A program made the translations under genes and the position numbers. Below, in pieces: positions 15,535 to 24,949 of a stretch of 64,000 nt of DNA. Within the stretch, counting starts at the first letter, position 1. Every line of letters begins with the position of its first letter. Source of the DNA: 2-02-FULL-48-14 sp964356195 (GTDB taxonomy: Bacteria > Patescibacteriota > Gracilibacteria > UBA1369 > 2-02-FULL-48-14); contig CAYHGP010000003.1 in assembly GCA_964356195.1 (NCBI GenBank), forward strand, positions 20,737-84,736, in the 5' to 3' direction. The notes beneath the pieces were generated by a model, which ran no database searches, was not told where the DNA came from, and worked only from the letters and a program-made list of their open reading frames with translations.

Positions 15535-15749
15535 TATTCGGGAATAACCAAATCATCAGGAATTTCAGTGGGGCCTTGAATCTGAAGAATTTCTTCGTTG
15601 TCAGTATTTGTAGAAGTATCATCGTCTCCGGTTTCGGTTCCCCCATCGTTGTACATATCAATCAAAGAGCTGTCGGTTCCACCGTCATCGGCAGCCGAAC
15701 AACCAGCAAGGATCAGAGTCAAAAGAGCAAAAGGGAGGAATCGTTTCAT
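15534..15749 (-). CDS. Small lipoprotein, unknown function
   Basis: 71 residues from the ATG at 15749. The signal peptide MKRFLPFALLTLILAGC ends in a clear lipobox (LAGC). The mature part is short, acidic and rich in Asp, Gly and Thr (DDGGTDSS, GDDDTSTNTD), so it is probably disordered. It sits 10 bp after the SLH gene and overlaps the malic enzyme start by 1 nt. No homologue is recognised. Confidence 0.75.
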   Translation of the reverse strand: MKRFLPFALLTLILAGCSAADDGGTDSSLIDMYNDGGTETGDDDTSTNTDNEEILQIQGPTEIPDDLVIPE

Positions 15750-15759
15750 AGAGCTTGGG

Positions 15760-17079
15760 TTAGAAAGCGGAGGTACTGCCATCCTTCAAATCAAGAATGA
15801 CATCGTAAGAACGCTCGTATTTTATAGTGATATTGGCGCTTGGGGAATAGAAATAGTCCACAGGCCCAGTTCCCACGCCAATGGTGTCCGTTTCAATGAG
15901 TTCCCAGTCGGTGAGGTAACTCATCATATCGGTCCCGGTGCCGTCCACTTGAATGGCTCCTCGTAAAGCCTCTACAATTTCATCAATCGTTTTCTCTGTG
16001 GTTCCGCTGCTTTGATATTCAATACTTGCCACCATAGCGTCAAAATACCATTCTAAATAATTCGAATACGCTCCGTCGCCCCTCATCGCAAGCACGTGGA
16101 GCAAAGTTCCATTGTCGAGCATGAGGTACCATTCGCGATACGTGGAACCCTCTTCATGATAAACCACCAGTACGTCATAGTCCCCAATCGCCGTTTCATC
16201 CGTTTCCAAATCCGTATGAGCTTCGATATTAGCAAAAAGTTCTTCCGCACTTTGCGAGTCTGAATTTGCATAACGCGTCATGAGCAAAGTACCGCCGTTG
16301 TCATAGGGCGTGAGCAAACTGAGTTGTTGATTATCGTGATCGAGCAAAAATGCGGCACCAACACCATCTTGCTTGTAGCCCCAACCAAACGGAACTTTCA
16401 TGGAAATATTCACAGTGGGGAAGTCTTTCTTTAGCCAATTTTGAGCTTCATCGAAAGCATGACCTTGCACGTCGGTTTGCTGGAGACGGTAAACCATTTC
16501 AGAAATATTGGCGCGGGTAATAGTATCGGCACCATGCCAATTTCCATCGACTTGTGGCGCCTCAATATTCCAGGTTTTTGAGTAGCTGGCATACGGCGCA
16601 TACCATTCACTCACCGGTACATCCGGGAAAGGCGCACTTGAACTTGCACTCTCCTCGGCGGAGCCGAGTATTCCTGCCGCCGCAAGCAACATTTTAACGG
16701 CTTCCGCCCGGTTCACCGTTTGTTCGGGTCTAAAAGTAGCGTCTTCGTAGCCTTGAATAATTCCAAGCGAAACGCCCGTACTCACATAAGGAAAAAACCA
16801 ATCGTCTTCCGAAACATCACTGAACAAAATTCCAGCCGCACTGCTTTCATCCACGGTAATACCCGCTCCCATCAAAATGATTTTCAGCGCTTCCGCGCGA
16901 TTCACTTCGTTCCCCGGCAGAAAAGTCCCATCTTCATACCCCACCAAAATTCCCTGATCCACCAGCGAATTCACAGCCACAAAATTCGCATCCGTATTGT
17001 AAACGTCACTAAAACTGGCCTGGGCTGTGCCGGCAAAAATCAGAAGACTGAGAACAATTGCGCTGGAGATTTTTTTCAT
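15760..17079 (-). CDS. S-layer homology (SLH) domain protein
   Basis: 439 residues from the ATG at 17079. The signal peptide is MKKISSAIVLSLLIFAGTAQA. Three SLH repeats follow: FSDV...GYEDGTFLPGNEVNRAEALKIIL (about 23-75), FSDVSEDDWFFPYV...GYEDATFRPEQTVNRAEAVKMLL (about 85-140) and FPDVPVSEWYAPYA...ANISEMVYRL (about 150-200). These usually bind pyruvylated wall polymer. The last about 235 residues are not recognised. A -10-like TATAGT lies 8 nt upstream of the ATG, so the message may be leaderless. It heads the SLH/lipoprotein/malic enzyme operon. Confidence 0.9.
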   Translation of the reverse strand: MKKISSAIVLSLLIFAGTAQASFSDVYNTDANFVAVNSLVDQGILVGYEDGTFLPGNEVNRAEALKIILMGAGITVDESSAAGILFSDVSEDDWFFPYVSTGVSLGIIQGYEDATFRPEQTVNRAEAVKMLLAAAGILGSAEESASSSAPFPDVPVSEWYAPYASYSKTWNIEAPQVDGNWHGADTITRANISEMVYRLQQTDVQGHAFDEAQNWLKKDFPTVNISMKVPFGWGYKQDGVGAAFLLDHDNQQLSLLTPYDNGGTLLMTRYANSDSQSAEELFANIEAHTDLETDETAIGDYDVLVVYHEEGSTYREWYLMLDNGTLLHVLAMRGDGAYSNYLEWYFDAMVASIEYQSSGTTEKTIDEIVEALRGAIQVDGTGTDMMSYLTDWELIETDTIGVGTGPVDYFYSPSANITIKYERSYDVILDLKDGSTSAF

Positions 17080-17181
17080 GGACCACAACTATACTCGCCC
17101 TCCTTGAAATCGGCTAGATTGACAAATTCGGATTCTAATCCAAAGTCACGTACAGGTATGTCGCAAATGAGGATTTCATGG

Positions 17182-17187
17182 TATAAT
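17182..17187 (+). promoter_or_regulatory. -10 element upstream of the SLT-SGNH gene
   Basis: A perfect TATAAT inside GGTATAATAAC, 24 nt before the ATG at 17212. No good -35 box sits at 17 bp. The longer in-frame reading from 16720 runs antisense through the SLH gene and is rejected as a start. Confidence 0.55.
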
Positions 17188-17211
17188 AACAAGATATTTA
17201 TAGCTCTGCGT

Positions 17212-19389
17212 ATGGCAACGCCCGATAAAACATCTTCAGCACCCGAAGTGCATCCTCCGGTAGAAACAACGGAAGAGGCTCTCAAGGGGCCACAAAAAAC
17301 AGCCAAAAAAGACGCGGAACGCTTGAAAACTGAAGTCGAGACTCGCCTTCAAATAGCGGAGCTTCAAACGGAAACAATCGCAGACCTCCGGGAACTTCCG
17401 GTTGAACAACTCATTGAGCTCGAAGATCGACACGAAGGTATTTTACTCTACGCTTTCACCGATTTTCTTGCCGATTCCACACGAATAGATCTTCAGCACT
17501 TTGAAACTTTTTATAGAGAACCGCCCTCCGGTACTCAGTTGAAAATAAATTTTCATGAAAACGTCGAAGCGGAGGCAAAAATTGGCGCCGCCGATGTACT
17601 TCCTCCTTCAGTCCGTCGCATCACGGTCCTCACAGATGGAGATCCCACTAAAAAAAGAACCAGTGAGCGCCGTCTTGGCTTGAAGGGACAAAACAAAAGC
17701 GGCAATGGATTTTTTGATAGCGCCGGCTACATTCCGGTCTTCAGCGGAGACCAAGTGATTGTGGGCGGAGAGGGGAGCGAGGGCATAGATCTTCCTTTCG
17801 ATCGCAAGTACCGCAAAGAACCCGCCGCAGGGAAAGCTCTTGGGGAACTCGACTACGAAAAATATCGCCTGGAACGGAGCAAAGCAGATGAAGATTATTT
17901 GAAAACCTTGCCACCAACGGCCCGCCTCTCAAAATATCACAAGGGAGCATCCTTCAGTCGCGCACACCGAGAGGAACTTGGTTTGGAGAAAAAATCGACC
18001 AGCCATTCGAAGAACCTTGAACAGCTCCTCGCCAAAACTCCCGATCTTTACACGTATGCTCACAGGTCGCGAGAAAAATATGCACGCGCAACTGGCATCG
18101 ACATTGATGAAAGCATCATGTTTGGAGTCATTCAAATCGAATCGGGTTTTCGTGTCGATGTCCTCAATCGCCAGGGGAGCGGAGCGGGAGGATTATTTCA
18201 ATTTATTCCTTCCACGTGGACGACGTTCCTTAAGGAAAATCCCTGGGTTTATGAACGAATGGCGAAAGACCCGGTGTGGAGTCGCGTCGACCAAATGGAT
18301 TGGCGCTTCAATCCGGAAATCATGATGGATGCAGGGTACTGGTTGGCGACTAAAAATATGAAAGTCCTTTACGATCACAAAAATGAAATTGGCCTTTCGG
18401 AATTTAAAAACACGGAATTCTATAAAACCGGAAAGGTCAGCACGGATGACGCATGGTTGCTTTACCTCCCACACCACGATGGGGCGGAAGGGGCACTGCG
18501 TTTATTGAAATATCAGTCTCTACGAGAACAAGGAGTAGCCGCCACCACGGCAGAAGCTACGGTGGACTTGAAGGCTTTCCAGAAACACAAACACCATTTT
18601 AAAAATGGAAAAACTATCTATGATCGCGATACCTTCATTGCAGACCAACACTGGAAACAGTTGAGGGCCTACGCGCAACAAAATGTCACCTTCGCAAAAA
18701 AATATCATTCACAGTTGGATGCCATGGGCAGCGAACGTTTGGCTGCGCTTGCTGGTGGTCCGGGCACTTGGGGCTGGGGACAAGGTCTCGAAACGCAAAC
18801 TTCGCAGGCGCCGACGGCTTATCAAACCGAAGCGCAGTTGGACCGATTGGCCTATGACCACAAACTTTCCGGAAAAAATTTGTTAATCGGGTCTTCCTCG
18901 ACACTTGGTTATGGATCTCACGTGAAAGGGAACGTTGAAGTGAAAGCAAAGGAGGGCTGGACCATTGATAAAATGCTTTCGGAACTTAAAAAAATTCCAG
19001 TGGAAGATTTGAAACACTTTAGCCGCATCGTGATTCAAGGTGGAATGAAAAATCAACCCAGCTATGAGAGGTCCGTGAAGGCCATGACCGAAATGGTGAC
19101 CTACCTTCGAACGAATGCGCCTGATGTAAAAATTTATGTTTTGGAAGTGACCCCTTGGGACAGTGCCCACCGCGAGGGGATTGAGAAATTCAATAAATTC
19201 CTCTATGAAGGTAAGGCCGACGGAACCCTGCGCATCGACGGCATTGTGCCTCTTTATGCAGCCACAAATGATGGGGCAGGCCAACTCAACCCATTGTTTG
19301 GGAAAGCCGGGGAGCTGCACGTAAGCCGCTACGACCGTTTCGCCGGAGTGGTAGCGGACTGGATCACAACGAGCGAACCATCAAGTTGA
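17212..19389 (+). CDS. Lytic transglycosylase (SLT) fused to an SGNH-hydrolase-like domain
   Basis: 725 residues. After a charged N-terminal part without a signal peptide, residues about 130-190 hold an unrecognised domain (GLKGQNKSGNGFFDSAGYIPVFSGD). An SLT domain spans about 275-440, with the catalytic Glu in IQIESGF near residue 309 and GAGGLFQFIPSTW. The C-terminal part (about 550-715) looks like an SGNH/GDSL hydrolase: IGSSSTLG (block I), IQGGMKN (block III-like) and LHVSRYDRF with a possible catalytic His. The combination would cut glycan strands and possibly remove O-acetyl groups. The SGNH call is tentative. It overlaps hisS by 9 bp tail-to-tail. Confidence 0.8.
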   Translation: MATPDKTSSAPEVHPPVETTEEALKGPQKTAKKDAERLKTEVETRLQIAELQTETIADLRELPVEQLIELEDRHEGILLYAFTDFLADSTRIDLQHFETFYREPPSGTQLKINFHENVEAEAKIGAADVLPPSVRRITVLTDGDPTKKRTSERRLGLKGQNKSGNGFFDSAGYIPVFSGDQVIVGGEGSEGIDLPFDRKYRKEPAAGKALGELDYEKYRLERSKADEDYLKTLPPTARLSKYHKGASFSRAHREELGLEKKSTSHSKNLEQLLAKTPDLYTYAHRSREKYARATGIDIDESIMFGVIQIESGFRVDVLNRQGSGAGGLFQFIPSTWTTFLKENPWVYERMAKDPVWSRVDQMDWRFNPEIMMDAGYWLATKNMKVLYDHKNEIGLSEFKNTEFYKTGKVSTDDAWLLYLPHHDGAEGALRLLKYQSLREQGVAATTAEATVDLKAFQKHKHHFKNGKTIYDRDTFIADQHWKQLRAYAQQNVTFAKKYHSQLDAMGSERLAALAGGPGTWGWGQGLETQTSQAPTAYQTEAQLDRLAYDHKLSGKNLLIGSSSTLGYGSHVKGNVEVKAKEGWTIDKMLSELKKIPVEDLKHFSRIVIQGGMKNQPSYERSVKAMTEMVTYLRTNAPDVKIYVLEVTPWDSAHREGIEKFNKFLYEGKADGTLRIDGIVPLYAATNDGAGQLNPLFGKAGELHVSRYDRFAGVVADWITTSEPSS

Positions 19390-20469
19390 AATTTCCCCGG
19401 GCGTATAAGTGTCCAAATTGTTTTTTCCAATGAGGCCCACCACTTCATCCACCACTTTCCCCATCGGAACGCTGTGTTGGATCCCTTTAGACATATCACG
19501 CACAATAATAACGCCTTCGCGGACTTCGGTGGCTCCCAAAATCAAACAATAAGGGACTTTGAATTTATCCGCCAAACGCATCTGCGCTTTCATACTTCCT
19601 TTCCCGAGCGCACCCACCGTGCGTACGCCACGATCGCGAAGTTCATCAATAAGTAAAAGACATTTTTTCTTAGCTTCGTCACCAAGTTGCGCCACAAAAA
19701 TATGCACTTCGTCCTTCGAAGGCACTTTTACATTCGCGGCTTTCATGTGAGCAATCAAACGTTCGATCCCAATAGCAAAACCAACGGCAGGAGTAGGTTC
19801 TCCACCCATCTGTTCCACGAGTCCGTCGTAACGGCCTCCTCCTCCCACGGCATTTTGNNNNNNNNNNNNNNNNNNNNNNNNNNNNNNNNNNNNNNNNNNN
19901 NNNNNNNNNNNNNNNNNNNNNNNNNNNNNNNNNNNNNNNNNNNNNNNNNNNNNNNNNACGCCAAGATCCTTAAACATTTTGTAGGCCAAGAAAATACACT
20001 GCACATCGAGAGCAGGGTCGCTTTCTCCAATAATTTCCACTCCAATCTGCCAGAACATTCGGTAACGGCCTTTCTGAGGGCGGTCGTAACGAAAGTGCGG
20101 CTCAATATAATAAAGTTCCACCGGCTGAGGCAATTCCTTCATCCCATTTTGCAGATAAGAACGCACGGCACCCGCGGTTCCCTCCGGTTTCAAAGTCAAA
20201 CTGCGTCCGCTTTTATCAAGGAACGTGTACATCTCCTTAGAAACAATGTCCGTGTCTTCTCCAATACTGCGGTCAAAAACCTCGGTATATTCCAGGATAG
20301 GAGTCGTGATGCGACGAAATCCGGCCTGTCGGCAACGGTGACGCACCACTTTCTTAATGAAGGTGAAAAACTCGTGATCTTTAGGAAGAATATCGTGAAT
20401 TCCTTGAGGCGTTTGAAGTTTTTGAATCTTCACGGTCTGGGCTTCCTGGGTCTTTTCTTCGTCTGCCAT
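19381..20469 (-). CDS. hisS: Histidyl-tRNA synthetase (interrupted by scaffold gap)
   Basis: Class II aminoacyl-tRNA synthetase. Seen are the N-terminal LQTPQGIHDILP, motif 2 FRYDRPQKGRYRMFWQ (Asp where most have Glu), motif 3 GGGGRYDGL...GFAIGIERL, and the C-terminal anticodon-binding domain (GVRTVGALGKGSMKAQMR). The 100-N gap at 19858-19957 removes the middle, including the His-specific LVRGLDYY-type motif. About 110-120 residues are usually found there, so the true gap is probably 300 bp or more. The gene itself is likely intact in the organism. Confidence 0.95.
   Translation of the reverse strand: MADEEKTQEAQTVKIQKLQTPQGIHDILPKDHEFFTFIKKVVRHRCRQAGFRRITTPILEYTEVFDRSIGEDTDIVSKEMYTFLDKSGRSLTLKPEGTAGAVRSYLQNGMKELPQPVELYYIEPHFRYDRPQKGRYRMFWQIGVEIIGESDPALDVQCIFLAYKMFKDLGXXXXXXXXXXXXXXXXXXXXXXXXXXXXXXXXXXQNAVGGGGRYDGLVEQMGGEPTPAVGFAIGIERLIAHMKAANVKVPSKDEVHIFVAQLGDEAKKKCLLLIDELRDRGVRTVGALGKGSMKAQMRLADKFKVPYCLILGATEVREGVIIVRDMSKGIQHSVPMGKVVDEVVGLIGKNNLDTYTPGEIST
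19858..19957. other. Scaffold gap (100 N) inside hisS
   Basis: Exactly 100 N. The missing part of HisRS is usually longer than the 33 codons this length allows, so the size is nominal. Confidence 0.99.
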
Positions 20470-20510
20470 CGGACCGATAGGTCAAATAATAAAACTAAGG
20501 TGTGACTTGT

Positions 20511-20538
20511 ATTATACGGATTTTCCAGATTAGGGCAA
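20511..20538 (-). promoter_or_regulatory. Promoter of hisS
   Basis: On the minus strand TTGCCC (20533-20538), 16-bp spacer, perfect TATAAT (20511-20516), about 41 nt before the hisS ATG. Confidence 0.55.
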
Positions 20539-22434
20539 GGTGAGCTTTTCTCGGCAAATTTCCACCTTCTCCAAAGTTCCTGAGAAGTAGGGCACGTGTT
20601 TGAAAAACGTTTCGTAGCTTTTTTGTTCAGTACTACTGTGTTCTTCAATATCGACAGCCCATTTCCAGTAATCCGGCACCGCCTCCAAATACTGTAAGTA
20701 CAAATAAAGGGCGGTTTCACAGTCTCCTTGGGCATAAAGCATATCCGCAAAAGCACGAATCCAGTTGGGGTGGTAGGGATTTTTTTCCAATGCCCTTATG
20801 TAATAATCTGCGGCCAATTGGGGGTCCGTTTGAGAATGAAAATTCCCCTTCCAAGCCAAGACGTCTCCCGAATCTCCATCAATCAGTTCTAAATTTTCCA
20901 AAGCTCGCCCCATGCTGCTGGGATCAATAAACATGAGCTCATACCAGGGTTCACTGTAATAAGGGGTCCACGCGAGGGCTTCCTTGAGTGAGTTGACTGC
21001 AATCGCGTAATCCTCCGTATAGTTCTCTTTCGCAACCGTGTAGAGACGGTACGACATAAACGGTTTAAAAATATTTTGGTACCCCAAAAAGGCAACGAAG
21101 GCTAAGCCCAGGCTTGTGATAAAAACGCGCATTTTCCGATGAGATTTAAGTGGATTCAGCGCTAAGTCGGACTCACTTTCCAAAGCCACGAGCGAGCCCC
21201 AAGCAAAGGCCAGGATCACTTGGATAGTAGGATCCGGGAACGAGAGTTGGTTTTGGATGCCGTTGGCGAGAATAAGTCCCATGAGAGCAAGCTCCTCAGT
21301 ATTTCTTGTAGTGAAAAACTTCTTTAAAACAAGCAAGTACAAGAACAAATAAAGGATTCCGGAGGGGACCCCATGATTATACATTTCTTCCAACCATTCA
21401 TTATGCACACGGTCTGCTGAAATACTGATGTCCTCCTCCAAAGTGAGGAAATCTTTCGTTACAATCTCAGGGAAGTGAATATAAAAAGTTTCTTGCCCAT
21501 AACCAAGAAGTGGCTTCTCTTCAATGAGTTGAACGGCTCCTTTCCAAATTTCAAAACGCGAATTGAGCGAACGCAGGGAAAGACCGGAAAGAGAGAATCG
21601 ATCGGAGGGAGCTACCCAAAGAATTAACGCGAAAAGGGGAAGAACAACTAGAGCTTTCCATCCAATTTTTTTTACACTGAGCCACAGTTGTTTACGGTAG
21701 CGAATCAGTCCTAAGAAAAGGACCCCAAGAAGTCCGAGTACGGCGGCACGAGTGCCCGAAAAAATCATCGCGAGTACCATCAGGAAGGTCCCCAAAGCAA
21801 TGAACCCCTTTTCCGTTCGGTCTTTTGCTTGGGCGAGTAAATAAAATCCAACAACGATGCTGAGGAGCATCAATTGGCCCAGTAAAGAAGGGTTGCCGGA
21901 AAAACTAAAGACTCGGCCTTGAAACAAGTTGGTGGAATAATTTTCAAAGAACCATTCAAACCCCAGCTTTTGCAAACAGGCGTAAAGTGCAACTAAAGTG
22001 GCTCCCACCCAAAACCATTTCAGCACCTTGCTGACGGTCTCTTTTGTCAGAAAAAAAGCATTCCACGTGAGGAAGGCGAACAGGTAGAGTTCAAGAATAA
22101 AACCTCCCCCGCGAGAGTAGGTCCCATAAAGGGCAACCAAGGGATTCTCCGATGAAAAGTTGCTCAGCGCATGGAGGGCCAGTTCAGCACAGAGTAAGGT
22201 GAAAAGCAGGGTGTCTCCAATTTTTTGAGTCTGGAATTTTTCTCTTCTTACCCCAACAGTGAATAGGCCAACAAGTCCCAAAAGAACTAAGGTCTTGAAG
22301 CTTAATTCTTTCGCGGCCGTAAAGGAGGACTGAAGGAAGGGGAAATAAATGAGAGGAAGAACAAAGAGGCTCACTGCCGGAAGGAAGTAAGCCTCTTTAA
22401 GTATTGATTTTAACTGAGCCAGTCGATTCCGCAT
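20530..22434 (-). CDS. O-antigen-ligase-like polytopic membrane protein with C-terminal TPR-like region
   Basis: 634 residues. About 12 hydrophobic segments fill residues 15-450. A large loop (FEIWKGAVQLIEEKPLLGYGQETF, then DRVHNEWLEEMYNHGVPSGILYL) carries the Wzy_C/WaaL-type pattern of polymerases and ligases that move polysaccharide onto carriers or proteins. Residues about 470-610 look like tetratricopeptide-type helices (AVNSLKEALAWTPYYSEPWYEL, ADYYIRALEKNPYHPNW). It probably glycosylates surface proteins or joins polysaccharide repeats. Its ATG overlaps the stop of the upstream Val/Ser/Thr-repeat gene by 1 nt, so the two are co-translated. Confidence 0.82.
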   Translation of the reverse strand: MRNRLAQLKSILKEAYFLPAVSLFVLPLIYFPFLQSSFTAAKELSFKTLVLLGLVGLFTVGVRREKFQTQKIGDTLLFTLLCAELALHALSNFSSENPLVALYGTYSRGGGFILELYLFAFLTWNAFFLTKETVSKVLKWFWVGATLVALYACLQKLGFEWFFENYSTNLFQGRVFSFSGNPSLLGQLMLLSIVVGFYLLAQAKDRTEKGFIALGTFLMVLAMIFSGTRAAVLGLLGVLFLGLIRYRKQLWLSVKKIGWKALVVLPLFALILWVAPSDRFSLSGLSLRSLNSRFEIWKGAVQLIEEKPLLGYGQETFYIHFPEIVTKDFLTLEEDISISADRVHNEWLEEMYNHGVPSGILYLFLYLLVLKKFFTTRNTEELALMGLILANGIQNQLSFPDPTIQVILAFAWGSLVALESESDLALNPLKSHRKMRVFITSLGLAFVAFLGYQNIFKPFMSYRLYTVAKENYTEDYAIAVNSLKEALAWTPYYSEPWYELMFIDPSSMGRALENLELIDGDSGDVLAWKGNFHSQTDPQLAADYYIRALEKNPYHPNWIRAFADMLYAQGDCETALYLYLQYLEAVPDYWKWAVDIEEHSSTEQKSYETFFKHVPYFSGTLEKVEICREKLTLP

Positions 22435-22928
22435 TATTTAGTCTGACCCTTTTCGTAAAGATCAAGAATTTGCTTAACTTGGACACTGGTCAATACGTAC
22501 TTGGAAGGATTTACCTTGAAGTCGGCTTTAGCGGCGCTCTCTAGAATAGTTTTGGTCAAAGCTTTGATGTTCTTGGTTTTTGCCTTTTCAGCAATATCGG
22601 CTGCCACGGCCACTGCGGATGCGACCGGAGTAGTAACCGTAGAGGCAACTTCGGAACTCACTTTTGACGATACCTTGGAGGTCACTTTGGAGCTACCCAC
22701 AGTCGAAGTTACATCAGAAACAACATCAGAAGTTACCTCGGAGGTTTCCACAGAAGTAACGGGGCTAACCACGAGCGTTACAAATCGGTTTTTGTAGAGA
22801 TAGATTTTTGAGAAATCAGTTCTCCAGGAAGCAAACCGTCCTTGAAGCATATCCGTTTGAGCAAGGGCAAAGGTTCCAACGACAACGAGGGTCAGAACGG
22901 AAGCGAGAATAAGATTTTTCTTTTTCAT
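22434..22928 (-). CDS. Secreted Val/Ser/Thr-repeat protein, unknown function
   Basis: 164 residues with a signal peptide (MKKKNLILASVLTLVVVGTFALA). Residues about 55-105 are a low-complexity repeat of VTS, SEV and SKV units, such as SKVTSKVSSKVSSEV, then an Ala-rich helix and a Lys-rich C-terminus (VKQILDLYEKG). The Ser/Thr density suggests a possible O-glycosylation stalk, which fits the co-transcribed ligase-like membrane protein downstream (1-nt overlap). That link is inference. Confidence 0.7.
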   Translation of the reverse strand: MKKKNLILASVLTLVVVGTFALAQTDMLQGRFASWRTDFSKIYLYKNRFVTLVVSPVTSVETSEVTSDVVSDVTSTVGSSKVTSKVSSKVSSEVASTVTTPVASAVAVAADIAEKAKTKNIKALTKTILESAAKADFKVNPSKYVLTSVQVKQILDLYEKGQTK

Positions 22929-22995
22929 GGGAGGCGGGATACTGAATAAAATTGATACGTGAATCTTAGCGCTTCTGTATGCGTTGTAAAGGTGA

Positions 22996-23967
22996 TTAAT
23001 AATTCAACCAATAGGCCGCCGCACCAATCATAGCCGCGTTGTCGGTGCAGTAGCTCATGCGAGCGGGAACGCGGAACACAGGCGCATCCGGCACATGAGA
23101 AAGCGCCTCTTCAATGCGACCACGCAAAAAACGATTCGCGGAAACACCCCCGGTGAGATGTACTTCTTTCACAGGATTTTCATCCAAGGCTCGCAGAAGT
23201 TTTTTCACCAGCGCATCCACAACGGCTTCTTGGAAACACGCCGCGGTATCATTCACAAAATTTTCATCTTTCAATCTGGCTTCATTGTCTTTCAAATAGT
23301 AAAACACCGAAGTTTTCAGTCCGGAAAAGCTAAAATTTTTATCGTTGGGCATGGCGATGGGGAATTTCACAGCCTTGGGATTTCCAAGTTTCGCGCGCTT
23401 TTCAATAATAGGTCCACCGGGGTAGCCCAAGCCAAGCAAGCGCGCCACTTTGTCGTAGGCTTCACCCGCCGCATCATCAATGCTTTCCGCAACGAGCGTG
23501 AATTGACCTGGCCCTTCCATAAGCACCAATTCGTTGTGTCCGCCGGACACCGTCAAAACCAAAATAGGATACTGGGGAACAGAAGAAGTCTCATCTTCTC
23601 CGAGTAGCCACGGCGCATACATATGACCGTGGATGTGATTCATTTCCAGCAAAGGTTTATCTTTGGCAAACGCCAAAGCCGCCGCGGTCATACGTCCCAC
23701 CACCAGCGAACCCACCAGCCCCGGTTCTTTCGTCACCGCAATCGCATCAATGTCGTCCCAAGTCACCTTGGCCTCGTTCATTGCTTCGCGCAGCACCGGC
23801 ATCATCACTTTAATATGTTCACGCGCCGCCACTTCCGGCACCACACCACCCGTTTCCGTGTGTTTGGCAATTTGCGACGCAATAATATTCGCCAGCACCT
23901 TGCGTCCGTCACGCACCAGGGCCACGGAGGTTTCGTCACACGAAGTTTCGATTGCAAGGATAAGCAT
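22996..23967 (-). CDS. tsaD: tRNA N6-adenosine threonylcarbamoyltransferase
   Basis: Catalytic subunit for t6A37 formation in ANN-reading tRNAs, working with TsaB (partial gene at 47282-47815 here). The 323-residue protein begins MLILAIETSCDETSVAL. It has the metal-binding HIHGH, the VSGGHNELV loop, DDAAGEAYDKVARLLGLGYPGG, and the C-terminal GGVSANRFLR and YCTDNAAMIG. A TTG at 23985 is possible but the ATG fits homologues better. A -10-like TATACC sits 7 nt before the ATG, which suggests a leaderless message. Confidence 0.97.
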   Translation of the reverse strand: MLILAIETSCDETSVALVRDGRKVLANIIASQIAKHTETGGVVPEVAAREHIKVMMPVLREAMNEAKVTWDDIDAIAVTKEPGLVGSLVVGRMTAAALAFAKDKPLLEMNHIHGHMYAPWLLGEDETSSVPQYPILVLTVSGGHNELVLMEGPGQFTLVAESIDDAAGEAYDKVARLLGLGYPGGPIIEKRAKLGNPKAVKFPIAMPNDKNFSFSGLKTSVFYYLKDNEARLKDENFVNDTAACFQEAVVDALVKKLLRALDENPVKEVHLTGGVSANRFLRGRIEEALSHVPDAPVFRVPARMSYCTDNAAMIGAAAYWLNY

Positions 23968-24063
23968 ATGCAACGGTATACACAAATTTCACTTCTCTTT
24001 ACAGTTAAAAAGTTGTGAAGTACTCTTCATTATGACAGTCCCTTAGTATTTACAATTTCCATC

Positions 24064-24855
24064 ATGAAAAAATATTTAGCAAGTTTAGCCATAGTGAGCA
24101 GTTTGTTCGCTCAAACTTCTATCGCTCGAGCTGATGCTTTCAACTGTGGAGAGTGGACTGATGTGTCTGACGAACATTTGGAGATCCTGACCGCAATATG
24201 TGAATACGGTTTGATGCAGGGTCACAGTGAAAACGATTATGGCTACAACGACCCTATGCTTCGTGCTGAACTTGCAGTGGTGGTCAATCGTCTCGTTTAT
24301 GGAGAAGACACCTATGATGATTTGGGCCAGAATCAGGAAGAATATGCTGAATATCTGAGCAATCTAATGGTGGATTGGTTTACGGACATCCCTGATACTT
24401 CAACCTACTCTAACGAATGGATTATTAAGGCGATGTATTACAGCAGCGTGGAGTTGGGAATTATGTCCGGCGATGGTACGTCCAAACCAACAACTTATCG
24501 ACCTGTAGACGGCGTAAATATTGTAGAAACTTTTAAGATCCTATACGAAGGCGCTTACGAAGGGGAGCTCCTGGCAGCGGACGTTCCCACTTCAATTGAA
24601 TATGACTGGACCCCTTGGTGGGAAGAACTCATGAGTTACATGGAAGATGAAGAGGTGATCTATAACCTGGACACAGATTACCAAAGTTTTTGGCTCAGTT
24701 CGCCTTTAACGGTTTCTTATAGCGATTTTGCTTCTGCGATAGATCGTGAGGATGCAGCCATTTTTCTTTACTATATGATTCAGGCTGGTGTCATTGATGA
24801 AGATAAACTGGGCACCCCTTGTTTTGATGAGCCGTGCGGAAGCGACGGGCTATGA
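24064..24855 (+). CDS. SLH-like secreted protein
   Basis: 263 residues with a signal peptide (MKKYLASLAIVSSLFAQTSIARA). Two or three degenerate SLH repeats are visible: LMQGHSENDYGYNDPMLRAELAVVVNRLV (about 50-80), FTDIPDTSTYSNEWIIKAM...GDGTSKPTTYRPVDGVNIVETFKIL (about 105-160), and a third weak one ending REDAAIFLYYMIQAGVI. Likely anchored to the wall or part of the S-layer. TACAAT ends 7 nt before the ATG, so the transcript is probably leaderless. It is divergent from tsaD. Confidence 0.8.
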   Translation: MKKYLASLAIVSSLFAQTSIARADAFNCGEWTDVSDEHLEILTAICEYGLMQGHSENDYGYNDPMLRAELAVVVNRLVYGEDTYDDLGQNQEEYAEYLSNLMVDWFTDIPDTSTYSNEWIIKAMYYSSVELGIMSGDGTSKPTTYRPVDGVNIVETFKILYEGAYEGELLAADVPTSIEYDWTPWWEELMSYMEDEEVIYNLDTDYQSFWLSSPLTVSYSDFASAIDREDAAIFLYYMIQAGVIDEDKLGTPCFDEPCGSDGL

Positions 24856-24949
24856 TGCCCGCCAAACTTTGAGGAGTAAATGAATTCAGAATGCAGCAGC
24901 GGTGATACTCCTTTTTGACTTCATGCTCTTACAATACAACCCTACACGT

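Noticed and set aside
16720..17211. A 164-codon N-terminal extension of the SLT-SGNH protein.
   Set aside because: It runs antisense through the SLH gene and crosses the TATAAT at 17182-17187; the protein from ATG 17212 is complete by itself.
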